Positions 16,214 to 24,893 of a DNA stretch of 35,146 nucleotides are shown one piece after another. Every line of letters begins with the position of its first letter. Position 1 is the first letter of the stretch. Where the stretch lies: assembly GCF_025465945.1 (NCBI RefSeq), contig NZ_JANLNW010000033.1, positions 1 through 35,146 of the forward strand, given 5' to 3'. Both the position numbers and the translations under genes were made by a program. The notes under the pieces were generated by a model. The model was not told where the DNA came from and made no database searches. It saw only the letters and a list, made by a program, of their open reading frames with translations. The stretch is from Pseudomonas sp. 6D_7.1_Bac1. GTDB lineage: Bacteria > Pseudomonadota > Gammaproteobacteria > Pseudomonadales > Pseudomonadaceae.

Positions 16214-17809
16214 ATGCCCGTACCCGATCCGTTCCGTGAAGGCCTGGCCCGCGGCTGGAAAACCTACAACGGCTCGCAACTTGCGAATGATCTGACGCTG
16301 GAAGCCGACATTGCCGTCATCGGCAGCGGCGCGGGCGGCGGCACCACCGCCGAAATCCTCAGCGCCGCCGGCTACAAGGTGCTGCTGATCGAAGAAGGCC
16401 CGCTCAAGACCAGCAGCGATTTCAAGATGCTCGAAGACCAGGCCTATTCCAGCCTCTATCAGGAAGGCATCGGCCGCATGAGCAAGGACGGCGCGATTAC
16501 CATCCTGCAAGGCCGTGCAGTCGGCGGCACGACGCTGATCAACTGGACCTCAAGCTTTCGCACCCCCGAACCGACACTCGAACACTGGGCCAAGGAACAC
16601 GAGGTCAAAGGCCACAGCCCGGCGGAGATGGCGCCGTGGTTCGAAAAAATGGAGCAACGCCTCGGTGTCGCCCCATGGATGGTCCCGCCCAACGCCAACA
16701 ACGACGTGATCAAAAAGGGTTGTGAACAGCTCGGCTACAGCTGGCATGTGATCCCGCGCAATGTGCGCGGTTGCTGGAACCTCGGCTACTGCGGCATGGG
16801 CTGCCCGACCAACGCCAAGCAATCGATGATGGTCACCACCATTCCGGCGACCCTGGAAAAAGGCGGCGAGCTGCTCTACCTCGCCCGCGCCGAACAACTG
16901 CTGATCAAGGATGACAAGATCACCGGCCTGCATTGCGTAGCAATGGATGAGCGCTGCGTGGCGCCGACCGGGCGCAGCATCACCGTCAAGGCGCGGCATT
17001 ACGTGCTGGCCGGCGGTGGCATCAACAGCCCGGCGCTACTGCTGCGCTCCAAAGCCCCGGACCCCTATGGACGCCTTGGCAAACGAACCTTTCTGCATCT
17101 GGTAAACATGTCCGCCGGGCTGTTCGACGAAGTGATCAACCCGTTCTACGGCGCGCCGCAGTCGATTTACTCCGACCACTTTCAGTGGCTGGATGGCACC
17201 ACCGGCAAAATGTCCTACAAGCTTGAAGTGCCACCGCTACAACCCGCACTGGCGGCTACCCTGCTTGGCGGTTTTGGCAAGGAGAACGCCCAGCACATGC
17301 AGCAACTGCCGCACACCCACGCGATGCTGGCGCTGCTGCGCGACGGTTTTCACCCAGACAGCCCTGGCGGCAGCGTCGAGTTGCGCGGCGATGGCACGCC
17401 GGTGCTCGACTATCAGGTCTCCGCCTATGCCTGGGACGGGTTGCGTCGGGCGTTTCACAGCATGGCCGAGATTCAGTTTGCCGGTGGCGCCAAGGCGGTC
17501 ATGCCGATGCACGCCGATGCGCGCTACGTGAAAACCCTCGCCGAAGCCCGCACCTTGATCGACGGTCTGAGCCTTGAGCTGTACCGCACGCGACTGGGCA
17601 GCGCTCATGTGATGGGCGGATGTGCCATGGGGGAAAACCCGAAAAACGCCGTCACCGACAGCCTCGGGCGTCATCATCAACTGAGTAATCTGTCGATCCA
17701 TGATGGTTCGCTGTTTCCCACCAGCATTGGCGCGAACCCGCAATTGTCGATCTACGGACTGACCGCGCAACTGGCGACAGCGCTGGCCGAACGTTTAAAA
17801 ACAGCGTGA
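16214..17809 (+). CDS. GMC-family FAD-dependent alcohol dehydrogenase/oxidase
   Basis: 531-residue flavoprotein. FAD-binding GxGxxG (GSGAGGG, residues 37-43) is followed by KVLLIEEGP, the GMC signature GRAVGGTTLINWTSSFRTP, a Cys-rich CWNLGYCGMGCPTNAKQ segment, and the catalytic end SAHVMGGCAMG with His plus GANPQLSIYG with Asn. It has no signal peptide of its own. The Cys-rich segment recalls long-chain alcohol oxidases and gluconate dehydrogenase large subunits. It would oxidise an alcohol, with electrons going to the respiratory chain or oxygen; the adjacent aldehyde dehydrogenase could take the product. The substrate is not determined. Confidence 0.9.
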   Translation: MPVPDPFREGLARGWKTYNGSQLANDLTLEADIAVIGSGAGGGTTAEILSAAGYKVLLIEEGPLKTSSDFKMLEDQAYSSLYQEGIGRMSKDGAITILQGRAVGGTTLINWTSSFRTPEPTLEHWAKEHEVKGHSPAEMAPWFEKMEQRLGVAPWMVPPNANNDVIKKGCEQLGYSWHVIPRNVRGCWNLGYCGMGCPTNAKQSMMVTTIPATLEKGGELLYLARAEQLLIKDDKITGLHCVAMDERCVAPTGRSITVKARHYVLAGGGINSPALLLRSKAPDPYGRLGKRTFLHLVNMSAGLFDEVINPFYGAPQSIYSDHFQWLDGTTGKMSYKLEVPPLQPALAATLLGGFGKENAQHMQQLPHTHAMLALLRDGFHPDSPGGSVELRGDGTPVLDYQVSAYAWDGLRRAFHSMAEIQFAGGAKAVMPMHADARYVKTLAEARTLIDGLSLELYRTRLGSAHVMGGCAMGENPKNAVTDSLGRHHQLSNLSIHDGSLFPTSIGANPQLSIYGLTAQLATALAERLKTA

Positions 17810-17837
17810 AGAAACAGATTGTTCGCACCGTCTATAG

Positions 17838-18798
<961 letters not shown>

Positions 18799-18820
18799 GT
18801 ATTCGGCGCCTTTAAGGCCC

Positions 18821-18916
18821 TATCGCGAGCAGGCTCGCTCCCACATTGGCTTTGTGGTGTACACAACATGTGTGCTCGACATAGATCCTGTGTGGGAGCG
18901 AGCCTGCTCGCGATAG
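18821..18916. repeat. REPIN (two inverted REP copies)
   Basis: TATCGCGAGCAGGCTCGCTC at 18821 and GGGAGCGAGCCTGCTCGCG near 18895, perfect inverse cores. The middle (GTGGTGTACACAACATGTGT) resembles the middle of the 33.3 kb REPIN. It lies between the ferredoxin gene and the convergent small-protein gene. Confidence 0.92.
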
Positions 18917-18949
18917 AGCCAGCAGCAACACCACCCAAACCCACGATGT

Positions 18950-19273
18950 TCACTGCTGCTGTTCAAACCCTTGCCCGATACACCCCAGGCACCGGACGAA
19001 CGCCGCTTTCGCCGGATCGACCACCAATGCCTGTCCCGCATCGCCTATGCCGCCGCCCAGCGCGGTAAACGGCAAGGACACGACAAACACTCCCGCACCG
19101 ATCACCGTCGCCACCACCAGCAACGGGCGGGCGATCAGCAGATCGCCGATCATCGCGTAGGCCGGTGGGTTGTGGATGCTGTAACTGGGGTCGCCACTGC
19201 CGCCATCAGACGCCTGGGCAGATAAACCGATGTTCAACAGCAGCGCGGCAGCAAGCGTTTGAATCAAAGTCAT
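18950..19273 (-). CDS. Small exported or membrane protein of unknown function
   Basis: 107-residue protein with a signal peptide ([21 protein letters not shown]) and one hydrophobic helix near residues 46-72 ([20 protein letters not shown] onward). The segment [23 protein letters not shown] looks well conserved among pseudomonads as far as I recall, where such proteins are sometimes called multidrug transporter without basis. Two Cys lie close together near the end (RCLGC). GAAGGA lies about six bases upstream of the ATG, which supports the start. It is convergent with the ferredoxin gene and lies just downstream of mutM. No function is proposed. Confidence 0.8.
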   Translation of the reverse strand: MTLIQTLAAALLLNIGLSAQASDGGSGDPSYSIHNPPAYAMIGDLLIARPLLVVATVIGAGVFVVSLPFTALGGGIGDAGQALVVDPAKAAFVRCLGCIGQGFEQQQ

Positions 19274-19327
19274 GGCACGGTCCTTCGCCTGGGCAGTGGG
19301 AACACTGACTATAGACCGTGAGATCTC

Positions 19328-20140
19328 TCAGCTTTGACAGCGTGGGCAAAAGACGCTGGCACGCTGCCCCAGGCGAACTTCCCGCAATTCTGTGCCACAG
19401 ACCTTGCACTGTTCACCACCACGGCCGTACACGAACAGCTCTTGCTGGAAGTAACCCGGCTGGCCATCACCGCCAATAAAGTCGCGCAGCGTCGTGCCGC
19501 CACGTTCGATAGCGGCGGCCAGAATGCGTTTGATCTCGATCGCCAGCCTCAAATAGCGCGCCCGGGAAATCCCCTTGGCCTCGCGGCGCGGGTCGATCCC
19601 GGCAGCAAACAGTGCTTCGGTCGCATAAATATTGCCAACCCCCACCACCACAGCGTTGTCCATGATGAACGGTTTGACCGCCATCGAACGTCCGCGTGAC
19701 AGCTGGAACAGCCGCTCGCCATCGAACAGATCGGTCAGCGGCTCCGGCCCCAGACGAACCAGTAGTTCGTGATTGAGCGGGTCAAGGCTCCAGAGCATCG
19801 CACCAAAACGTCGAGGGTCGGTGTATCGCAGGGCCAGGCCAGACTCAAGCTCAATGTCCACATGCTCGTGCTTGAGCGCCGGCAAGCCGACTTCCACCAG
19901 ACGCAAATTCCCCGACATGCCCAAATGGCTGATCAAGGTGCCGACTTCGGCGTTGATCAGCAAATACTTGGCGCGTCGCTCCACCAACACGATGCGTTGC
20001 CCGGACAGCCGCACATCGAGGTCCTCAGGGATCGGCCAGCGCAGGCGACGCTCACGCACGATCACGCGGCTGACGCGCTGGCCTTCCAGGAACGGCGCAA
20101 TACCGCGGCGGGTGGTTTCGACTTCTGGTAATTCAGGCAT
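19328..20140 (-). CDS. mutM: Formamidopyrimidine-DNA glycosylase MutM (Fpg)
   Basis: Base-excision repair glycosylase/lyase for 8-oxoguanine and FaPy lesions. The 270-residue product starts [14 protein letters not shown], so Pro2 (the Schiff-base residue after Met removal) and Glu3 are present. The helix-two-turn-helix region reads [23 protein letters not shown], and the C-terminal zinc finger is [24 protein letters not shown] with its four Cys. Length is normal. It begins 30 bases after the HDOD gene stop, so the two are likely cotranscribed. Confidence 0.97.
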   Translation of the reverse strand: MPELPEVETTRRGIAPFLEGQRVSRVIVRERRLRWPIPEDLDVRLSGQRIVLVERRAKYLLINAEVGTLISHLGMSGNLRLVEVGLPALKHEHVDIELESGLALRYTDPRRFGAMLWSLDPLNHELLVRLGPEPLTDLFDGERLFQLSRGRSMAVKPFIMDNAVVVGVGNIYATEALFAAGIDPRREAKGISRARYLRLAIEIKRILAAAIERGGTTLRDFIGGDGQPGYFQQELFVYGRGGEQCKVCGTELREVRLGQRASVFCPRCQS

Positions 20141-20170
20141 GGCGCTCTCAGCTCAAGAAAAGTCCGACAC

Positions 20171-21040
20171 TCAATGATGAGCGCCGAGCTCGCGAATCGT
20201 CTGTTTCAGGTTTTCGAAGTCGTAGTCCGAGAGGCCGACATAGTCGAGCACCAGATGCCCGACGCTGTTCCACTCGTGGTCTTCGGTCTGATTGCCCAGC
20301 ACTCGATACGAGGCACAGATGTGTTCGGCCATTTTCAGGATCGCCAGCAGGTTCTTCAGTTGGCTGTTGCACGAAGACTCGTCGCTGAAAATCGCCAGCG
20401 CATTGTGGTGATTGGCGATCGCGTTGGTCACATGCTCCGGCAAGCGCCAGGACTTCGCGGTGTAATAACCGACCACGGCGTGGTTGGTGTTGAGTACACG
20501 GTTCTCGGTATCCACCACCCGGCACTCGGCGCCGGCATTGGCGTAGGCCTCTTCCAGCACCGACATATAGTTGGGGAAGCGCTTGAGCATCAACGGCACG
20601 CCACAATCGTGGAACAGGCCCAACGCATAAGCCTCGTCCACCGCCTGTGAGCCAATGCGCTTGGCCAGGCTCAGGCTGGTCATCGCCACGTCCTGGGCGG
20701 TATCCCAGAATCGGTTCAGGGTGACAATGGTGTCGTCATTCATCTCGCCCTTGATCGACTGTGCGTTGATCAGGTTGATGACCGAGCGACTGCCCAGCAG
20801 GTTCACTGCACGCTGGATCGAAGCGATCTTGTTGCTCAAGCCGTAATACGGCGAGTTGACGATCTTCAACAATGCACCAGAGAGGCCCGGGTCCTGGGAG
20901 ATCAACTTCGCGATCACTTCCAGGTCCGGGTCCGGCATGTACTGCTCCATCTGCAAATCCACCATGATTTGCGGCTGAGGCGGCACGCTAATGCCTTGCA
21001 GGGCCTGTTGAATCTGTTCGGAAGATAGCTCTTGGGACAT
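20171..21040 (-). CDS. HDOD-domain protein
   Basis: 289-residue HDOD protein. Typical features are LISQDPGLSGALLKIVNSPYYGLSNKIASIQRAVNLLG near residues 47-85 and the degenerate HD region ALGLFHDCGVPLMLKRFP near 139-156, followed by NHAVVGYYTAKSWRLPEHVTNAIANHHN. HDOD proteins act as signalling modules without confirmed phosphohydrolase activity. No second output domain (GGDEF, EAL or receiver) is attached here. It shares a 146-base divergent spacer with rlmI. Confidence 0.92.
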   Translation of the reverse strand: MSQELSSEQIQQALQGISVPPQPQIMVDLQMEQYMPDPDLEVIAKLISQDPGLSGALLKIVNSPYYGLSNKIASIQRAVNLLGSRSVINLINAQSIKGEMNDDTIVTLNRFWDTAQDVAMTSLSLAKRIGSQAVDEAYALGLFHDCGVPLMLKRFPNYMSVLEEAYANAGAECRVVDTENRVLNTNHAVVGYYTAKSWRLPEHVTNAIANHHNALAIFSDESSCNSQLKNLLAILKMAEHICASYRVLGNQTEDHEWNSVGHLVLDYVGLSDYDFENLKQTIRELGAHH

Positions 21041-21150
21041 AAGTACTCACTCTTGGCAGGAGGCGATTCTAGCGGAAAAAATCCGCCACATGGGCGATCC
21101 GTCCGACGCAAAGCCCATAAACAACCGCGCTGCAGCTACCCATCTAGCGC

Positions 21151-21156
21151 TATAAT
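21151..21156 (+). promoter_or_regulatory. Probable rlmI -10 box
   Basis: A perfect TATAAT lies 30 bases upstream of the rlmI start, followed by a T-rich stretch and the CTGGAG ribosome binding site. No good -35 box is visible at the proper distance. Confidence 0.5.
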
Positions 21157-21186
21157 CCCGCTCTTTTTTTCACCTGGAGCGACGTC

Positions 21187-22383
21187 ATGTCCCTGCCAAG
21201 CTTGCGCCTCAAAGCCAACGCCGACCGTCGCCTGCGCGCCGGTCACCTGTGGGTTTACAGTAACGAAATCGACGTAGCCGCCACCCCACTGCACGGCTTC
21301 AAGGCTGGCGATCAAGCGATTCTCGAAGCTGCTGGCGGCAAGCCGCTGGGCATCGTCGCCATGAGCCCGAACAACCTGATCTGCGCTCGCCTGCTGTCGC
21401 GGGACATCAAGTTGCCGCTCGACAAGTCGCTGCTGGTGCACCGCATCAATGTTGCGCTGTCCCTGCGCGAGCGTCTGTTCGATAAGCCGTTCTATCGCCT
21501 GGTCTATGGCGACTCCGACCTGCTGCCGGGCCTGGTGGTCGACCGTTTCGGCGACATCTTGGTGGTGCAGATCGCTTCGGCGACCATGGAAGCCCATAAA
21601 GAAGACGTGATTGCCGCGCTGACCCAAGTGCTCAAGCCAAGCGGCATTCTGTTCAAGAATGACTCCGCCGCGCGCGACGCCGAAGGCCTCAACCGCTACG
21701 TCGAAACCGTGTTCGGCCTGGTGCCGGAGTGGGTTGCCCTGGAAGAGAACGGCGTGAAGTTCGAAGCGCCGGTCATGGAAGGCCAGAAAACCGGCTGGTT
21801 CTACGACCACCGCATGAACCGCGCGCGCCTGGCACCTTACGCCAAGGGCAAGCGCGTACTCGACCTGTTCAGCTACATCGGTGGCTGGGGCGTGCAAGCT
21901 GCTGCCTTCGGCGCCAGTGAAGTGTTCTGCGTCGATGCCTCGTCCTTCGCCCTCGACGGCGTCGAGCGCAACGCTGCACTGAACGGCTTTGCCGAGAAAG
22001 TCACCTGCATCGAAGGCGATGTGTTCGAAGCCCTGAAAGAACTCAAGGCCAGCGAAGAGCGTTTCGACGTGATCGTTGCTGACCCGCCAGCCTTCATCAA
22101 GCGCAAGAAAGACCTGAAAAACGGCGAAGGTGCCTACCGTCGCCTGAACGAGCAAGCCATGCGCCTGCTCAGCAAGGACGGCATCCTGGTCAGCGCATCG
22201 TGCTCGATGCACCTGCCTGAAGATGATCTGCAGAACATCCTGCTGACCAGTGCCCGTCACCTGGACCGCAACATCCAGCTGCTGGAACGTGGCGGTCAGG
22301 GTCCGGATCACCCGGTCCACCCGGCGATCCCTGAAACCCGCTACATCAAGAGCATCACCTGCCGACTGCTGCCTAACAGCTGA
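21187..22383 (+). CDS. rlmI: 23S rRNA (cytosine1962-C5)-methyltransferase RlmI
   Basis: 398-residue SAM-dependent methyltransferase. An N-terminal PUA-like domain (LRAGHLWVYSNEID, residues 18-31 and on) precedes a Rossmann domain with LDLFSYIGGWGVQAAAFGA, the motif ADPPAFIKRKKDLKNGEGAY, and SASCSMHL, which holds the probable catalytic Cys. The domain order and length match RlmI/YccW. CTGGAG lies about seven bases before the ATG. It is followed by a hairpin terminator and then the accessory peptide cluster. Confidence 0.94.
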   Translation: MSLPSLRLKANADRRLRAGHLWVYSNEIDVAATPLHGFKAGDQAILEAAGGKPLGIVAMSPNNLICARLLSRDIKLPLDKSLLVHRINVALSLRERLFDKPFYRLVYGDSDLLPGLVVDRFGDILVVQIASATMEAHKEDVIAALTQVLKPSGILFKNDSAARDAEGLNRYVETVFGLVPEWVALEENGVKFEAPVMEGQKTGWFYDHRMNRARLAPYAKGKRVLDLFSYIGGWGVQAAAFGASEVFCVDASSFALDGVERNAALNGFAEKVTCIEGDVFEALKELKASEERFDVIVADPPAFIKRKKDLKNGEGAYRRLNEQAMRLLSKDGILVSASCSMHLPEDDLQNILLTSARHLDRNIQLLERGGQGPDHPVHPAIPETRYIKSITCRLLPNS

Positions 22384-22397
22384 GTTCGCTGGCTTGG

Positions 22398-22421
22398 CGG
22401 GGAGCCCACCGGCTCCCCGTT
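22398..22421 (+). terminator. Probable rlmI terminator
   Basis: Nine-base perfect stem CGGGGAGCC (22398-22406) and GGCTCCCCG (22411-22419) with a CACC loop, 15 bases after the rlmI stop. The T-tract is short (TTACAG), so termination may be incomplete. Confidence 0.7.
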
Positions 22422-22696
22422 ACAGCCCTCCCCGGCGAACTTTCGCCAGACCAAAAACATAACTTTCTTACTCTTGCAGCCCTATCAACTTGCAGGAAGT
22501 TTCCGCGCGCCCACCAATCCAGTTAATAAAACTTACAATCAGCCCTAATCTGCAGGATCACTCCCACAAAACTACTGGAATGCTCCTACCAAATTCTCCC
22601 TTGATGAAAGTTCAATACGAACTATTCTCTAAATGTCACCCAGCAGGTGGCGCACACTACTCACTACAAACTGCTTGACTACAGGGAGTTACAAAA
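22422..22696 (+). promoter_or_regulatory. AT-rich leader and promoter region of the peptide cluster
   Basis: Part of a 313-base stretch without a normal-size gene. It is clearly richer in A+T than the core genes on either side. A candidate sigma-70 promoter is TTGATG (22601-22606), 16-base spacer, TATTCT (22623-22628), which would start transcription about 60 bases before the peptide ATG. The peptide's GGGAG ribosome binding site is at 22684-22688. A TTG-started frame at 22490-22678 has no ribosome binding site and was not accepted. Confidence 0.4.
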
Positions 22697-22768
22697 ATGA
22701 AAGCAATTAATCTGGAAGCTAACAAAATCGCTAACCTGGCTTTTCTGGTCGCTCCAAAAGCCCGTTAA
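22697..22768 (+). CDS. 23-residue peptide, candidate precursor of a peptide-derived natural product
   Basis: Short gene encoding 23 residues, starting MKAINLEANK and ending APKAR. GGGAG lies eight bases upstream of the ATG, the best ribosome binding site in the cluster. The N-terminal half could form an amphipathic helix, as RiPP leader peptides do; the end is VAPKAR. There is no Cys, Ser, Thr or Gly, so azole, lanthionine or sactionine formation is excluded. It is followed by a hairpin and then a SagB-type dehydrogenase, a diiron oxygenase and an exporter. The size recalls PqqA, but the sequence does not. I do not recognise the family. An attenuation leader peptide is the main alternative. 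Confidence 0.68.
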   Translation: MKAINLEANKIANLAFLVAPKAR

Positions 22769-22778
22769 GTGATTGAGA

Positions 22779-22804
22779 CGCTGGGGAGTGCCGGCGCCCC
22801 AGCG
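22779..22804 (+). terminator. Hairpin between the peptide gene and the dehydrogenase gene
   Basis: Perfect eight-base stem CGCTGGGG (22779-22786) and CCCCAGCG (22797-22804) with a ten-base loop, 10 bases after the peptide stop. It is followed by CCCTCTCTG rather than a T-run, so it may act as a partial terminator or as a block to 3' decay that keeps the peptide message more abundant than the enzyme message. Confidence 0.6.
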
Positions 22805-22839
22805 CCCTCTCTGACAACCTTCAGAGTATTCCAGCCACC

Positions 22840-23916
22840 ATGCATATAAACCCACATTTATTCATGCTCGCCCGCCCTCCCTATCTAATAGTCTGGGATT
22901 ACAACAACCATACTCAGTACGAACTAAACCTGGACTATTCAACTCGTCTCGCACAACTCATTGAAGAGCCCGAGCAATTTAACAGCAGCAATACAATAGA
23001 TTGCGACTTTCTCGCTGCCAACATACTGACCCTTTCAAAACAGAACACGGTTGAATGGGGGTGGGATGAACTTTCAAAAATCTTCCATATCGGCACAAAA
23101 AACATTCCCAGCGAACAAACACCGAACGATGTTCATGAATGGTCAAAACAGTATCTGGATCATTGCAATGAAGTGCTGGCCGCACCCGCGCCAACGGCGA
23201 TGCGTGCGCTACGCCCGACAGGCGATCTGATTGTCCTGCCTTCCCCTTCCAGCTCGCCGGCAAGTTCTCTGGTCCGTTCATTGTTCAGCAGAAAAACCTG
23301 TCGCTCCTTCAATGACGATCCGGTCTCGCTCAACGACATCAGCACACTGCTGTACCTGTCACTCGGTCATCTGAAAGAGCGCGAAAGCGATAGCGACAAC
23401 GCCATTCCTGAAGGCCTCGGGGCCAGACGCAGCAGCCCTTCCGGTGGTGGGCTGAATGCCTGTGAAGGGTTCATCTATGTGCGAAATGTCAGTGCATTGA
23501 AGCCAGGTCTCTATTGCTACCACAGCGATCAGCACGCACTGAGCCTGGTGAATCCCTTGCCTGACGAGCCGCTCGGTCAACTGCTGTGCGGTCAGCACTT
23601 CATCAACAACCTGCCATTCGGCCTGTTCATCACCTCGCGCTTCGATGCGCTGTGGTGGAAATACGAACACTCGCGGGCCTACCGAATGGCCTATGTCGAA
23701 GCCGGCCACATCTCTCAAACCTTCCAGCTGATCGCCACCGCTTTGGGGCTGAACACCTGGCTGACCGGTGCCCTTGCAGACGATCGGGTCGAGGCGCTAT
23801 TGGGGCTACAAGACAGTGCAGAACAGCCTTTGTTTTTTGTCGGCTGCGGACAGGGTGATGGACAAGCGCTGTGCGACGAGTTGAACGCCCTGATCAACCG
23901 CCAGGAAGCCCGATGA
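22840..23916 (+). CDS. SagB-type FMN-dependent dehydrogenase with extra N-terminal domain
   Basis: 358-residue two-part protein. Residues about 1-115 form an N-terminal domain (PPYLIVWDYNNHTQYELN, then WGWDELSKIFHIGTKN) that could bind the peptide as RRE/PqqD-like domains do; this is inference. Residues about 145-350 are a nitroreductase-fold domain with RKTCRSF (151-157), RRSSPSGGGLNACEGFIYV (from 196) and LKPGLYCYHSDQHAL, the pattern of SagB/ThcOx peptide dehydrogenases that use FMN. No YcaO cyclodehydratase accompanies it, and the adjacent peptide has no Cys/Ser/Thr, so the usual azoline oxidation does not fit; Calpha-Cbeta desaturation is possible. The ATG at 22840 lacks a good ribosome binding site. 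The stop overlaps the next gene. Confidence 0.88.
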   Translation: MHINPHLFMLARPPYLIVWDYNNHTQYELNLDYSTRLAQLIEEPEQFNSSNTIDCDFLAANILTLSKQNTVEWGWDELSKIFHIGTKNIPSEQTPNDVHEWSKQYLDHCNEVLAAPAPTAMRALRPTGDLIVLPSPSSSPASSLVRSLFSRKTCRSFNDDPVSLNDISTLLYLSLGHLKERESDSDNAIPEGLGARRSSPSGGGLNACEGFIYVRNVSALKPGLYCYHSDQHALSLVNPLPDEPLGQLLCGQHFINNLPFGLFITSRFDALWWKYEHSRAYRMAYVEAGHISQTFQLIATALGLNTWLTGALADDRVEALLGLQDSAEQPLFFVGCGQGDGQALCDELNALINRQEAR

Positions 23917-24893
23917 TGCCCATTGCAATCAATGAACCCGAATCCCGGCCAGTCTCGCTGATCCACAGGTTTACCCTGGGCGACTGGAACAACAACGCAT
24001 CGGTGCGGACCAGCCAGAACGCTTACCTGCTACCTCCTGGACTTGAGCGTGAACTGGAAACCAAAGCATGGTTCCCGCCAACCTTCCTGCCCTATTTGAA
24101 ACACCCACTGATTGAAGAAGCCGGCGAATCGATCCGCCATCGGTTGACCGCCAACCATCTGGTGTACTTCCTCGACTACACCACCGTGCTCGAACACCGA
24201 ATCGTCAACCGCGCAGTCGAGACCATCGTGCAGGGAGAACTCGGCGTCACGATCCCCGTACGGATGAAGACCGCAGCCCTTCAGCTCTACACCGACGAGG
24301 GTTATCACGCGCTGTTCTCCAACCTGGTTGCCGAGCAAGTCGCAGCCCTCTACGGGATAAAAAATCGCCCCACGACACCGCGCCGGATACACCGACTAAA
24401 GGCCTTGGTCGACAACACTCGCGATCAGTACAAGGCCCATGCCTGGTTCCTGGTCGGGTTTGTCTCGGAGACGATCATCGCCAAGGAGCTACTCGACATT
24501 ACCCGCGACAGCCTGGTTTCCAATGTCCACGAAATGCTCACTGACCACCTGGTAGACGAGGCCCGACACAGCCGATATTTCTGCGAGGTGTTCAACTATC
24601 TGTGGCTGACGATGAACAGCAGCCAACGCACGTTCGCCGCGAAATTTCTACTGGAAGTCATCAAGGCCTTTTTTGAGATCGATGAACAATGGCTGAGCGA
24701 AAGCCTGCACAGCGTCGGCCTGCCCTCGGAAGCGAGGGCCGACATAATCAGCGGTGTTTCAGGTAAGGAAGCAGATATCCAGCGCACCCGTTCGGGAGCC
24801 GCGTCTACGCTACGGGCAATGAAAAATTCCGGCTTCTTTGCATTGCCCTACAACCAGCAACTCTTCGTCAAGGCGGGACTGATCGATGCCTGA
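23913..24893 (+). CDS. AurF-type diiron oxygenase
   Basis: 326-residue member of the AurF/p-aminobenzoate N-oxygenase-like diiron family. Metal ligands expected from AurF (E101, E136, H139, E196, H223, E227, H230) line up with E94, E129, H132, E186, H212, E216 and H219; the last two pairs are visible as TDEGYH and DEARHSRYF. So the active site appears complete. Family members oxidise amines to hydroxylamine or nitro groups, or hydroxylate carbon. I start at ATG 23913, overlapping the dehydrogenase stop as ATGA, with AGGA upstream; 23916 is possible. I infer that it acts on the peptide or a fragment of it. It overlaps the MFS gene by eight bases. Confidence 0.88.
   Translation: MMPIAINEPESRPVSLIHRFTLGDWNNNASVRTSQNAYLLPPGLERELETKAWFPPTFLPYLKHPLIEEAGESIRHRLTANHLVYFLDYTTVLEHRIVNRAVETIVQGELGVTIPVRMKTAALQLYTDEGYHALFSNLVAEQVAALYGIKNRPTTPRRIHRLKALVDNTRDQYKAHAWFLVGFVSETIIAKELLDITRDSLVSNVHEMLTDHLVDEARHSRYFCEVFNYLWLTMNSSQRTFAAKFLLEVIKAFFEIDEQWLSESLHSVGLPSEARADIISGVSGKEADIQRTRSGAASTLRAMKNSGFFALPYNQQLFVKAGLIDA

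Noticed and set aside
21136..22320. 394-codon open frame antisense to rlmI
   Set aside because: Same kind of shadow; RlmI motifs on the plus strand are clear and the antisense product resembles nothing known.
22490..22678. 62-codon TTG-started frame upstream of the peptide gene
   Set aside because: No ribosome binding site and no family resemblance; it also covers the probable promoter.
22697..22768. Peptide read as PqqA (PQQ precursor)
   Set aside because: Similar length, but the conserved Glu-x3-Tyr of PqqA is missing (there is no Tyr at all) and no pqqBCDE genes are near.
22840..23916. Cluster read as a thiazole/oxazole (TOMM) system because of the SagB-type dehydrogenase
   Set aside because: No YcaO cyclodehydratase gene and no Cys/Ser/Thr in the peptide.
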